A stretch of DNA of 39,972 nucleotides. Origin: Clostridiales bacterium. GTDB taxonomy: Bacteria; Bacillota; Clostridia; Oscillospirales; Oscillospiraceae. Position numbers and translations under genes: made by a program. Of this stretch, positions 26,427-34,463 are shown in pieces. The notes under the pieces were generated by a model. The model ran no database searches, was not told the DNA's origin, and saw only the letters and a program-made list of their open reading frames with translations. The stretch spans positions 25,128 to 65,099 of the forward strand of contig DYCR01000007.1 of NCBI GenBank assembly GCA_019418025.1, read 5' to 3'. Every line of letters starts with the position of its first letter. The stretch's first letter is position 1.

Positions 26427-26986
26427 GAGTCATTACGGGGTCTGCAAAGGGAATCCAACTAAAGACGCCGGATGGTATGCTGACCCGTCCTACCTCGGAC
26501 CGAGTGAAGGAAGCGCTGTTCAGTGCCATTCAATTCGATGTGCCGTGCGCAAGAGTTCTGGACCTTTTCGGAGGGACGGGACAGCTTGGAATCGAGGCGC
26601 TGAGCAGAGGTGCCAAGAGCGCCGTGTTTGTAGATCATCAGCAGAGCGCGGTGTCACTGATACAGGAAAATCTGCGCCGCACCCATTTTACACAGCAGGG
26701 GAAGGTGGTCAGAAGTGACTATCTTGAGTATCTGAGACGTTGTAAGGATTCCTTCAATATTATCTTTCTTGACCCTCCGTATGCGGAAATTTTCCTGGAA
26801 AATGCATTAAAATGCATCACGGAAATTGACATTCTTCAAACAGATGGTATAATAGTTACGGAACGGCCTGTGGGCAAGGAACTCCCGTTTGAGTTCCCTG
26901 GATTCAGCCGTTCCCGTGATTATAAATACGGAAAGACGCTGATCACCTTGTACCGAAAAGAGGGTCAGCAGGGGGAGTCAATTTGA
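26423..26986 (+). CDS. rsmD: 16S rRNA (guanine966-N2)-methyltransferase
   Basis: This 187-aa SAM-dependent methyltransferase opens with 'MRVITGSAKGIQLKTPDG' and 'RPTSDRVKEALFSAI'. It has the SAM-binding 'VLDLFGGTGQLGIEALSRGA' and catalytic 'IIFLDPPYAE' (D-P-P-Y). It methylates G966 of 16S rRNA. Overlaps at both ends show operon membership with uvrC and coaD; rsmD-coaD is a widely conserved pair. Confidence 0.95.
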   Translation: MRVITGSAKGIQLKTPDGMLTRPTSDRVKEALFSAIQFDVPCARVLDLFGGTGQLGIEALSRGAKSAVFVDHQQSAVSLIQENLRRTHFTQQGKVVRSDYLEYLRRCKDSFNIIFLDPPYAEIFLENALKCITEIDILQTDGIIVTERPVGKELPFEFPGFSRSRDYKYGKTLITLYRKEGQQGESI

Positions 26987-27489
26987 AGGTAGCAATTTAC
27001 CCCGGCAGCTTTGACCCGATCACGATTGGCCATCTGAATATCATTGAGCGGGCAGCCAAGATATTTGATAAGGTGATCGTTTGTGTCATGGTGAACGCCG
27101 GGAAGCATCGTCAGATGTTTTCGCAGCAAGAGCGTGTTGACCTGATCGCACGGGTAACTGCGCACATTCCAAATGTTGAGGCAGACAGCTCCTGTGAGCT
27201 GCTGGCGGATTACGCCAGACGCAGGGGCGGAGATGTCATCGTCAAGGGGCTGCGTGCCGGATCTGATTTTGAAAACGAGTTTCAAATGGCACAGATCAAC
27301 CATAAGATCAATCCGAATCTTGATACACTGTTTTTGACATCTGAGCATCAGTTTATGTATCTGAGTTCCAGTATGGTCAAGGAATTGGGATTTTATGACG
27401 TTGATTTGAAGGAGTTTCTTCCAGAAGAGATCATTCCGGATTTCAAAGCGAGAATACAGGATATTTGTCAAGGAGGACATAATTCATGA
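26983..27489 (+). CDS. coaD: Phosphopantetheine adenylyltransferase
   Basis: This 168-aa enzyme makes dephospho-CoA from phosphopantetheine and ATP. It has the nucleotidyltransferase motif 'YPGSFDPITIGHLNII' (T-x-G-H), 'KGLRAGSDFENEFQM' and the second signature 'YLSSSMVKEL' (the ISSxxVR motif variant). It begins at TTG 26983, overlapping the rsmD stop by 4 bases, with GGGGGAG upstream. It ends overlapping the following coiled-coil gene by 4 bases. Confidence 0.95.
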   Translation: MKVAIYPGSFDPITIGHLNIIERAAKIFDKVIVCVMVNAGKHRQMFSQQERVDLIARVTAHIPNVEADSSCELLADYARRRGGDVIVKGLRAGSDFENEFQMAQINHKINPNLDTLFLTSEHQFMYLSSSMVKELGFYDVDLKEFLPEEIIPDFKARIQDICQGGHNS

Positions 27490-27968
27490 ATGGTAATATT
27501 GAAGAATTGATCACAGCTCTGTATGATTTGATCCAGGATGCCAAGGCTCTGCCTCTGGGTGCGGATAAGTGCATCGTCGAGCGTGAGCGTGCGTTGGATA
27601 TGCTGGATGAAATCAGTTCGCTGATGCCTGCGGAGTTCAAGCAGGCGCGGACCATTGTGCAATCTCGTGAAGAACTGGTCAGCCAGGCCCGTCGTGAGGC
27701 TGAGACCATTGTGAGAAATGCCCGTACCCGTGCTGACGAAATGGTTCAGCAGGAGGCCATTTATTTGGAAGCACGTCAGCGCTGCGAAGAACTGGTGGCA
27801 CAGACTCAGAGCCGCATTCAGGAGTTGAAGCGGATCAGCAATGATTACGTTGATAACTCTCTGCGTCAGGCTGAGGAGGCAATCAACAAAGCGTTGGGTG
27901 AGGTGCGCGAAACTCGGGCTCGTTTCCAGAGTGTAGCAGAGCCGGCAGCTTCTGCTGATGTGAACTGA
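27486..27968 (+). CDS. Coiled-coil protein of unknown function (ATPase subunit H/B-like helix)
   Basis: This 160-aa protein is almost entirely helical and highly charged. From about residue 35 onward there is a long coiled coil ('REELVSQARREAETIVRNAR' and on) similar in style to ATP-synthase b/H stalk subunits or DivIVA-like proteins. It has no membrane segment or catalytic motif. Coupling to coaD (ATGA overlap) suggests co-expression only. I do not assign a function. Confidence 0.65.
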   Translation: MNGNIEELITALYDLIQDAKALPLGADKCIVERERALDMLDEISSLMPAEFKQARTIVQSREELVSQARREAETIVRNARTRADEMVQQEAIYLEARQRCEELVAQTQSRIQELKRISNDYVDNSLRQAEEAINKALGEVRETRARFQSVAEPAASADVN

Positions 27969-28002
27969 AAATCAAACCTGCTTGAATAGAACTTGACTAG
28001 AC

Positions 28003-28040
28003 AAAAGGCTCCTCCGGTATTTTGCCGGAGGAGCCTTTTT
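28003..28040 (+). terminator. Rho-independent terminator after the uvrC-coaD operon
   Basis: AAAAGGCTCCTCCGG / CCGGAGGAGCCTTTTT, a perfect stem with a TATTTTG-type loop and a T-run. Confidence 0.88.
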
Positions 28041-28093
28041 GGGTTCTACTGAGCCGATCGTCACATAGGATTGATCGAGGAGGGGAGACGTAT

Positions 28094-28510
28094 ATGAAGC
28101 AGGAAGTGAATCCGGGATGGATGAAAATACAATGGAAGCGTGTTCTGTTCGGTGGCGTCGTCAGCACGATTTCAACTATGGCTCTGGTCGGAGGCTTCGC
28201 AGGAATGCTGTCCCATGAAATAATCGGGATGGATTGGATGCCGTATTTGGCGGTGGCTGTTATTTTGCTATCATCAATGATTGGGGCAGGGGCAGCAGGG
28301 AATAGGGGGATGATCGTCAATCAGGTTGCCTCCGGATTTGTATATTGGGTGATCCTATTGACGATAAATGCCCTTGCTTTTGGGGGTGATCTGGGTGGGC
28401 TCATACCAACCTTGGCGGCGATCATGGGAGGGTGTGCAGCTGCGGTCCTTCTGTTTCAGCGTGGAAATGTACGTACGAAACACAGGAGACGGAGATACCA
28501 TCATCGTTAA
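28094..28510 (+). CDS. TIGR04086 family membrane protein
   Basis: This 138-aa protein has four predicted membrane helices (about residues 17-38, 47-67, 75-95, 97-117) and a basic tail 'RTKHRRRRYHHR'. Glycine-rich helix packing and size fit TIGR04086/YrzE-like proteins, common in gut clostridia and of unknown function. ATG 28094 was chosen because GAGGGGAG lies upstream; the frame from 28022 starts in the preceding terminator. Confidence 0.65.
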   Translation: MKQEVNPGWMKIQWKRVLFGGVVSTISTMALVGGFAGMLSHEIIGMDWMPYLAVAVILLSSMIGAGAAGNRGMIVNQVASGFVYWVILLTINALAFGGDLGGLIPTLAAIMGGCAAAVLLFQRGNVRTKHRRRRYHHR

Positions 28511-28525
28511 GTTGTACAAATTTTT

Positions 28526-28550
28526 GATAGGTAAATAAAATTTACCTATC
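28526..28550. repeat. Perfect AT-rich hairpin in an intergenic region
   Basis: GATAGGTAAA and TTTACCTATC form a 10-bp perfect inverted repeat with a TAAAA loop. It has no T-run on either side, so it is not a standard terminator. The rest of the AT-rich gap 28511-28739 shows no gene; TTGACA at 28684-28689 has no matched -10. Confidence 0.6.
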
Positions 28551-28739
28551 AAGGTAAAAATGAATGAATGCTTGCATAATCAATATATAGTGGATTATAT
28601 GCTAAAATACACACTACAAATTGTTGAATAATCGAAAATGATAAATAAAACGCCGTATAAAGCGAAATGGTTATCATAATGATGTTGACATAAAAAATCG
28701 TCATAATTTACAAAAATAGTAAAAATATATAAATTGGAG

Positions 28740-28813
28740 TTGAAATTCAGTCCGATTTAGAGTATAGTATTGATACGTATTGAATGGTGTATCTATGTTT
28801 TGAGTTTCAATAC
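28740..28813 (+). promoter_or_regulatory. Sigma-A promoter and 5' hairpin upstream of the SpoIIM-like gene
   Basis: TTGAAA (28740-28745), a 17-base spacer and TATAGT (28763-28768). At the predicted transcript start a perfect inverted repeat, GTATTGAA (28777-28784) / TTCAATAC (28806-28813), could cap the mRNA with a 5' stem. Confidence 0.6.
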
Positions 28814-28866
28814 GGGATACCATATTCTTTTCTGGCTGATTCTGATAACAGGAAAGGGTACGGATC

Positions 28867-29388
28867 ATGCAGCGAATTACAATTAATAAGTACACAGTAA
28901 ATAGAAGCACAATCCTGAGTCTTGCACTGCTTGCAGTATGGTTTGCAGGATTGTCCCTGGGCTTTTCAGCCGCTCGTTCCTATGGGGATACTTTGGTTTC
29001 TTGTATGTCTCAGGCAGTTCAGCTGCCTGCTTCTATGGCCGCGTCATTTGTAGTGCTGTTCCCTTTGCTGGTTTCTGCTCTGGCAGTGATGACTTTGGGC
29101 CCCTGTTCTTTGTATGTCATTTGCTTTCTGCGGGCGTTTCTGCTGGCAATTATGCTCCAGGCGGTGAGTTTGACGTTTCAAAGCGGAGCTTGTCTTGCTG
29201 CAATCTTTTTGATGTTTTCAAGTCTGGTTTTCAGTCCTGTGTTGATATGGTTTTGGTGGCGTCGTCTGTCCTTGCGGACGGTCTGCCTGAAGCCTGATAC
29301 GGTCATATGTGTTGTGATCGGCTTCTTGGTTGGTCTGATGGATCACTTTTTTGTTTCACCATTCTTGATGGACATAGTACATTTTTAG
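28867..29388 (+). CDS. Polytopic membrane protein, SpoIIM-like
   Basis: This 173-aa protein has about five membrane helices (residues 17-35, 57-78, 82-105, 108-132, 146-168). Its placement immediately upstream of xerD mirrors the spoIIM-xerD neighbourhood of Bacillus, and the third helix ('CFLRAFLLAIMLQAV') resembles the SpoIIM/DUF95 pattern. SpoIIM is a scaffold for septal peptidoglycan hydrolases during engulfment. The similarity is weak, so this is a positional inference. The promoter looks vegetative rather than sigma-E. Confidence 0.5.
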   Translation: MQRITINKYTVNRSTILSLALLAVWFAGLSLGFSAARSYGDTLVSCMSQAVQLPASMAASFVVLFPLLVSALAVMTLGPCSLYVICFLRAFLLAIMLQAVSLTFQSGACLAAIFLMFSSLVFSPVLIWFWWRRLSLRTVCLKPDTVICVVIGFLVGLMDHFFVSPFLMDIVHF

Positions 29389-29411
29389 AAAGGCAAAGGT
29401 ATAAACTGGGA

Positions 29412-30296
29412 ATGTTGGATCTGATCTGCGCTTATGAGAACTATCTGAATAAGGTTAAGCAGGCGTCTGACAATACCATTGCATCCTATATGCGTGATAT
29501 ACGGCAGTTTACCGTATGGCTCCGTGACACAGAAGATGCCAATGTTGTGGACGCTACACAACTGAATATCGCCGCTTTTCTAGAGCATTTAGAGGAAGAA
29601 GGCCGATCCTGTGCAACAAAATCCAGAGTGGTCGCGAGCCTGAAGAATTTCTATTCTTATCTCGTTGCTTCCGGCTTTCTGAATGAAAATCCGGTGAAGG
29701 ACATCAAGGTGGAGCGTGGGGAGAAGAAGCTTCCTCAGATCCTGACCAATCGGGAGATCGAATTGCTGTTGGCGCAGCCGTCTGTGTCAGATCCCAAGGG
29801 GATTCGGGATAAAGCGATGCTTGAAGTGATGTATGCTACCGGAATCCGCGTGAGCGAGTTGATCAATCTGAATGTTCAGGATGTCAACTTAGACGCATCG
29901 ATTATGAAATGCTCCAGCGGCAAAAAGACACGCTTGATCCCGCTGTATCAGGATGCGATCCGAGCACTGTCTGCATACCTCAAGGATGTCCGCAGCTCCA
30001 TGCTTGCAGACCCGAGCGAGGATGCGCTTTTTGTGAATTTTGGCGGTGTGCGCATGAGCAGGCAGGGGTTCTGGAAGATCCTGAAGCATTACCAGTCCAT
30101 GGCACATATCGACAAAGAGATCACACCGCATACGCTGCGGCACAGCTTTGCAGTACATTTGTTGGAAAATGGCGCAGACATTGCGTCTGTGCAGGAATTG
30201 ATGGGACATAGTGATATCTCATCCACTCAGATGTATACCCATATGGTCGATCAGCATCTGAAACAGGTCTACGAGCGCTGTCACCCGAAAGCATGA
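29412..30296 (+). CDS. xerD: Site-specific tyrosine recombinase XerD
   Basis: This 294-aa recombinase resolves chromosome dimers at dif. It has an N-terminal core-binding domain and the full catalytic set: Arg146 ('GIRVSEL'), Lys171, His240 and Arg243 ('HTLRHSF'), His266 ('LMGHSDISST') and Tyr275 ('QMYTH'). ATG 29412 was preferred since the upstream frame to 29307 lies in the preceding gene. The length is standard (about 295). Its closeness to the filamentous prophage is notable because many such phages use host XerC/XerD. Confidence 0.93.
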   Translation: MLDLICAYENYLNKVKQASDNTIASYMRDIRQFTVWLRDTEDANVVDATQLNIAAFLEHLEEEGRSCATKSRVVASLKNFYSYLVASGFLNENPVKDIKVERGEKKLPQILTNREIELLLAQPSVSDPKGIRDKAMLEVMYATGIRVSELINLNVQDVNLDASIMKCSSGKKTRLIPLYQDAIRALSAYLKDVRSSMLADPSEDALFVNFGGVRMSRQGFWKILKHYQSMAHIDKEITPHTLRHSFAVHLLENGADIASVQELMGHSDISSTQMYTHMVDQHLKQVYERCHPKA

Positions 30297-30298
30297 TA

Positions 30299-30371
30299 AA
30301 AAAGAGCGTACCGCTTCTGGCGGTACGCTCTTTATGCAGTTATCCCCCTCAGAAGTTTTTCTGAGGGGGAT
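30299..30371. terminator. Bidirectional terminator region between xerD and pfkA
   Basis: The hairpin AAAGAGCGTACCGC / GCGGTACGCTCTTT (30301-30333) has T-runs on both strands. It is followed by a second perfect stem, ATCCCCCTCAGAA / TTCTGAGGGGGAT (30342-30371), without a T-run. Both lie between convergent genes. Confidence 0.85.
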
Positions 30372-30389
30372 CGATCAAATGTCAGTTAT

Positions 30390-31361
30390 TCAAATACCAG
30401 TCATTGCGGCAAGGACATCGACTTCCATTTGCTGGATGCTCTTGGTCATGTTCAGACCCTCTTCGATATCCACGTCGGTGTAATTACCGTCATGGGTGCA
30501 TACGATGCGGTTGGTTTTGCCTTGGCGGAGCAGTTCAACAGCAAGATACCCCATCTTGGTTGCGTTGACACGGTCACGGCCGGAGGGTACACCTCCGCGC
30601 TGGATGTGGCCCAAAACGGTCACGCGGGGGTCCAAATCAGTGGCTTCCTTGATCTGGGCGGCAATGCCTGCGGCAGAACCGGCGCCCTCTGCAACAACAA
30701 TCATATAGTGTGTGAATCCATTAAAGCGGGCCTGACGGATCTTCTCGATGACGTCCCGATCAAAATCAATAGGCTCCTCAGGGACCAGAACTGCGGTAGC
30801 ACCCACAGCCAGACCCACATACATTGCCAGATAACCGGCATTGCGGCCCATGACCTCCACAACGGAGCAGCGCTCATGAGACTGCATGGTATCACGGAGC
30901 TTATCGACGCATTCGATAGCGGTGTTGGCAGCAGTATCGAAGCCAATGCAATAATTGGTGCAGCTGATATCGTTATCAATGGTGCCGGGGATACCGATCA
31001 CGTTGATACCGTGTCTGGCCAACGCCTGAGCGCCGCGGAATGTACCGTCACCGCCGATTGCAATGATGCCGTCAAGCCCCAGAAATTTACAGGTGGAGAC
31101 GGCCTTCTGCTGGCCCTCAGGGGTCATAAATTCCTTGCTGCGAGCAGTATATAGGATCGTGCCGCCACGGTTAATGGTATGGGAGACGTTCTTTTCATCC
31201 AGACGGATGATATCGCCTGTGATCAGACCATTCCAACCACGGCGGATGCCGTAGCATTCGATTCCATGATAAAGTGCAGTACGGACAACAGAACGCACAC
31301 AAGCATTCATGCCAGGAGCGTCACCGCCGCTGGTAAGCACACCAATTCTTTTGATATTCAT
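30390..31361 (-). CDS. pfkA: ATP-dependent 6-phosphofructokinase
   Basis: This 323-aa glycolytic enzyme phosphorylates fructose 6-phosphate. It has 'GVLTSGGDAPGMNACVR' at the start, 'IAIGGDGTFRGA' (the GGDGT ATP-type motif), catalytic 'IPGTIDNDI', 'MGRNAGYLA' and 'GHIQRGGVPSGRDR'. The Gly in GGDGT indicates an ATP rather than PPi enzyme. ATG 31361 follows AGGAGG; the extension to 31397 lies in the leader. It is monocistronic, with its own promoter. Confidence 0.96.
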   Translation of the reverse strand: MNIKRIGVLTSGGDAPGMNACVRSVVRTALYHGIECYGIRRGWNGLITGDIIRLDEKNVSHTINRGGTILYTARSKEFMTPEGQQKAVSTCKFLGLDGIIAIGGDGTFRGAQALARHGINVIGIPGTIDNDISCTNYCIGFDTAANTAIECVDKLRDTMQSHERCSVVEVMGRNAGYLAMYVGLAVGATAVLVPEEPIDFDRDVIEKIRQARFNGFTHYMIVVAEGAGSAAGIAAQIKEATDLDPRVTVLGHIQRGGVPSGRDRVNATKMGYLAVELLRQGKTNRIVCTHDGNYTDVDIEEGLNMTKSIQQMEVDVLAAMTGI

Positions 31362-31402
31362 TATGGTATCCTCCTTGTCATTTATGACAATATTCACTTC
31401 CT

Positions 31403-31431
31403 ATTTTATCCAAAAATATCCCAGATGTAAA
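31403..31431 (-). promoter_or_regulatory. Sigma-A promoter for pfkA
   Basis: Minus strand: TTTACA (31431-31426), a 17-base spacer and TAAAAT (31408-31403). Confidence 0.7.
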
Positions 31432-31479
31432 GGTCATTTTCGATGAAAGTTTTAAGAATTTAAATGATTTTCCCTTTTG

Positions 31480-31508
31480 TTGAAATCGATCACGGCATAT
31501 GATATTAT
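31480..31508 (+). promoter_or_regulatory. Sigma-A promoter for the lipoprotein gene
   Basis: TTGAAA (31480-31485), a 17-base spacer and TATTAT (31503-31508), 28 bases before the GTG start. Confidence 0.7.
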
Positions 31509-31535
31509 GTACAAAAAAGAAAGGGGAGCAACATA

Positions 31536-32801
31536 GTGCATCGTAAATGGATTGCTTTTATAGGGATTGCTGTATTGTTATCCGGTTGCAGCTCAGGCGG
31601 CCAGGTGGCATCACAATATGATGATACAGCAGCTTATACATGGAATACGGATGCCGAAATGTACTCCTATGGGCAAACACAGGATGATCCTGCTAAGTCG
31701 CGGGAACGCGCCGAGGGTCAATATGCTCCGATAGGAGAAGATCATCCTTCTGAAAATCAGACGATGGAATTTGAGGATGATTACAGCAGTATTCTTTTTA
31801 AAACAAACACCAACAGCATAGAGGCAGAGGATGGTACGACGTTACTGTATGAAAGCTATGACAGTGCCGATTTTTACGCATCCGACCCGGAACTGAACGA
31901 GTGGGGACGATCTGTGATCGGCGATATCGAGCAGGAGTACCATCAAAACAGCGCACAGCTTCTGGAAAGCGCAGAGGTCCACTACCGTGACTTTCGTGAG
32001 ACTTTTTACAGTTATTCAAATTATCTAAACATGGGAACCGCGAGACATGACGGGAAAGTGATGTCCATTTTGACAGTCAATTCTATGCATTCCGGCGGAG
32101 CGCATCCGATCACGATGCAATATGCGTATAATTTGGATGTAGATAAGCAGAAATATCTGACACTGGAGGATATCATCCTTCCGTCCGGAACAGAAAAAAT
32201 GCGTGAGCTGGTTCTGGAAGGCCTGAAAAAAGATTTTGCACAGTTAGGAACGGGTTCTCTGTATGACAATTTTGAACTTACAATAGCGGAGTTGATGGAA
32301 TACGGGAGTATGACGCCAAACTGGTATTTCAGCGGCAATGCTCTTGTGATTTTCTTTAATCAATACGAAATTGCACCATACGCTGCGGGGGTCATAAAAG
32401 TTGAGATCCCGTACGAAAATTTGAAAGGGATACTTGAGGAAGCTTATTTCCCACAGCCGTTCAGTGGAAGAAACAGCGACCTGATTGTCAGAGATGATTC
32501 CGGTGAGTATCAGATGACATCGGTATATTTAGGTGATGGTGACAGGGTCCTTGTAGGAACAAATGATGTTGTATATCAGGTGCAGCTTTCTGAAATCAAC
32601 TGGTTAGATAACACACCGGTGTACAGGCGTATGATCCTTACAATGAACGAGCTGAGAAAAGATGATGCCATTGAAATTGTCGGGATCACGCAGCAGGAAG
32701 GGCTGTCGTATGCTTTGGAATTCCGAAACGGAGCAGGGGAGCATAAGGTATATTATATTCACCCAGATGGTCTATCGGCAGAACCGAAACAAATGGGATA
32801 A
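31536..32801 (+). CDS. Lipoprotein with RsiV-like DUF3298 domain
   Basis: This 421-aa exported protein has a lipoprotein signal peptide with lipobox 'LSGC' (Cys18), an acidic, low-complexity linker to about residue 80, then a region resembling DUF4163/DUF3298: 'SMHSGGAHPITMQYAYNLDV' (the GGAHP motif), 'KYLTLEDI', and 'YFSGNALVIFFNQYEIAPYA'. These domains occur in RsiV, where they bind lysozyme. There is no sigma factor next to it, so it is not a clear anti-sigma. GTG 31536 has AAGGGGAG upstream. Confidence 0.75.
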   Translation: MHRKWIAFIGIAVLLSGCSSGGQVASQYDDTAAYTWNTDAEMYSYGQTQDDPAKSRERAEGQYAPIGEDHPSENQTMEFEDDYSSILFKTNTNSIEAEDGTTLLYESYDSADFYASDPELNEWGRSVIGDIEQEYHQNSAQLLESAEVHYRDFRETFYSYSNYLNMGTARHDGKVMSILTVNSMHSGGAHPITMQYAYNLDVDKQKYLTLEDIILPSGTEKMRELVLEGLKKDFAQLGTGSLYDNFELTIAELMEYGSMTPNWYFSGNALVIFFNQYEIAPYAAGVIKVEIPYENLKGILEEAYFPQPFSGRNSDLIVRDDSGEYQMTSVYLGDGDRVLVGTNDVVYQVQLSEINWLDNTPVYRRMILTMNELRKDDAIEIVGITQQEGLSYALEFRNGAGEHKVYYIHPDGLSAEPKQMG

Positions 32802-32877
32802 GCCTCTGTCTCGTGTGTGAACAAGACAAGGTGAATGCCACCCCTGATGAGATTGTGGTGGAGATGTAAAAATTTGC

Positions 32878-32919
32878 CAACGCCCTCAGTGTAGACCTGT
32901 GACTACGCTGTGGGCGTTG
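32878..32919 (+). terminator. Long hairpin downstream of the lipoprotein gene
   Basis: CAACGCCC-CAGTGTAG pairs with CTACGCTG-GGGCGTTG in a 16-bp imperfect stem, followed by TTATCG. It is probably a terminator. Just before it, 32816-32872 has a short frame ending 'NATPDEIVVEM' that could be a gene remnant. Confidence 0.55.
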
Positions 32920-32963
32920 TTATCGTGTTCTAATGAATTAAAAAGTTTAACGCGAAAAAAAGA

Positions 32964-33391
32964 CAAAAAGTTAGCAACGCAACAAAAGAAAGCCCACTCC
33001 AGAGCATGGAGTGGACTTTTTTCGACCTAACGGGGGAAGGCCGGCATTCCGAACAGTCCCACCGCCACGGGGGGCGGTGTGCCTTTCGGTTCGACCAACA
33101 TTTTGCGTAACGAAAGACTGCTATTTATGGCATACAGAAAAGGCATGTTGCACAAATGAGACATTCAAAAAGCAGTCCAGCTGCGGAAGGATCTTCACAG
33201 ATCAGCACGGCAGCACACGCACGGTGCGGTAGTCTTTTCGTCAAACTGAACAAAATCGAGAAGAAAACGCAAGGAAACTAAAAACAAGAGAAAAACGAAC
33301 ATTCCGGGAAGAGAGGCAGAAGGACGAAAGAGCGGGCAGAAGCCTGTCAGAGCCTTCCAGTGGACTTGTACGCAACGAACGCAACAAAATA
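32964..33391. repeat. Left flanking direct repeat of the filamentous prophage
   Basis: It shares about 280 bases, with scattered differences, with 39485-39764: the same start (CAAAAAGTTAGCAACGCAAC), a central hairpin block (CACCGCC/GGCGGTG) and the same end (GTACGCAACGAACGCAACAA). This copy carries an extra ~148 bases around 33143-33297. No coding function is evident. Near its start is a hairpin (32989-33022) that is one base short of the right copy's perfect stem. Confidence 0.85.
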
Positions 33392-33484
33392 TTGGTTTTG
33401 ACCATCTAACAATCACCGAGAAAAGGATTGCAACTAGGGGACATCGAACAGTAAGAAGAGGAAATAAAAAGGCTTGAAAAACAG

Positions 33485-34210
33485 CTAGGAATATAGCTTG
33501 CGAAAAGCACTGCAAAGACTGGATGCATATTGTTTCAGTTTGTGTTCATTTGTTCCGTCTACACCTGCATGGGTGGGGCCCCCGACCCCCACCCGTGCCG
33601 GTGCAGACGTTCCAAATGTGCCATAACTGTCATATATGCTCCAGTATTTTTTTCGTGCGTGAAAGAACTCTGAACCGATACGCTCTTTGAGCGGATACCA
33701 TCGTTCAACTGATACGAAAAGAGGGGCACCGGAGAGGATCGACAAAACGGTGCCTGCAATGCCGAAGTTTCCGACCTTGCGGTGAACATACTCATATTCG
33801 ATCAAAGATCGGATCTGACGATCAATCATTCTATCGAACTGAGCCACTAAAATAATGTTATAGCCATACTTGCGGTGCTGCGTAAAAAACGATAACCACG
33901 CAGCTCGTCCGGACTGCTGCCATTCACGTGCATTGAATAGCAGCTGGCATTCATCGATGATAAGAAGGATCGCACCTTCTCGAAACTTCTTATACGTGAA
34001 ATATCCCTGACTGAACGAAATCAGAAAATCAGGTGTCAATTTATCGTTGGGTACATAAAGGCAACTTGCTTTTTTATAACGAGGTTTATCGGGCAGTTTA
34101 ACGGGAAAATTCGATAACAAAGCTTTGCCTAACAACGCACGGTCAAGTATCACTTTGGCTGTGTGCAGGGATTTACCAGAGCCGGGAGTGCCGGAGTACA
34201 ATGAAATCAT
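33485..34210 (-). CDS. zot: Zot-like filamentous phage assembly ATPase (pI)
   Basis: This 241-aa P-loop ATPase of the Zot/gpI family drives extrusion of filamentous virions through the membrane. Walker A is 'LYSGTPGSGKSLH' near residues 4-16 and Walker B is 'AILLIIDECQLLF'. 'TQHRKYGYNIILVAQFDRM' is also typical of Zot (HRxxxxDxxLxTQ region). The hydrophobic stretch 'IAGTVLSILSGAPLFVSV' may be the membrane segment. It lacks the long external domain of diderm homologues. ATG 34210 was preferred to GTG 34219. It overlaps nothing downstream and ends the operon. Confidence 0.92.
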   Translation of the reverse strand: MISLYSGTPGSGKSLHTAKVILDRALLGKALLSNFPVKLPDKPRYKKASCLYVPNDKLTPDFLISFSQGYFTYKKFREGAILLIIDECQLLFNAREWQQSGRAAWLSFFTQHRKYGYNIILVAQFDRMIDRQIRSLIEYEYVHRKVGNFGIAGTVLSILSGAPLFVSVERWYPLKERIGSEFFHARKKYWSIYDSYGTFGTSAPARVGVGGPTHAGVDGTNEHKLKQYASSLCSAFRKLYS

Positions 34211-34211
34211 A

Positions 34212-34448
34212 TCAATCACCTATGATCTTGACCCATCTGAGGGCAACGGAGTAAAGATAGAAAGCAGCGATCGCTGTGAGCCATGCAGTGAAGATTTTGA
34301 GAGCGGGCCCGATGGGAATAAACCAGTTTAAATAAGACAGATACGGGATGTTTGCAAAATCAGAGAGGAAGCCACGAAAAGGGGACAGGGGTAAAATTGA
34401 CTTTAAAGCGTTGACGATCACATCAAACAGTGAGCCGATGAAATCCAT
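34212..34448 (-). CDS. Small inovirus membrane protein (pVI-like position)
   Basis: This 78-aa protein has two hydrophobic segments ('IPYLSYLNWFIPIGPALKIF' and 'AWLTAIAAFYLYSVALRW'). In filamentous phages the gene between the adhesin and the Zot ATPase encodes the minor tip protein pVI, and size and hydrophobicity fit. There is no sequence-level proof. GGAGGTG precedes the ATG. Its stop lies 1 base from the Zot ATG (TGATATG), so translation is coupled. Confidence 0.65.
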   Translation of the reverse strand: MDFIGSLFDVIVNALKSILPLSPFRGFLSDFANIPYLSYLNWFIPIGPALKIFTAWLTAIAAFYLYSVALRWVKIIGD

Positions 34449-34463
34449 AGATACACCTCCATT

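Noticed and set aside
28684..28708. TTGACA at 28684 as the main promoter of the SpoIIM-like gene
   Set aside because: No -10 element lies at 16-18 bases; the TTGAAA/TATAGT pair at 28740-28768 has correct spacing.
31501..31515. Possible dif-like fragment (ATATTATGTAC) near the lipoprotein promoter
   Set aside because: Only half of a dif arm pair is present and it coincides with a good -10 element.
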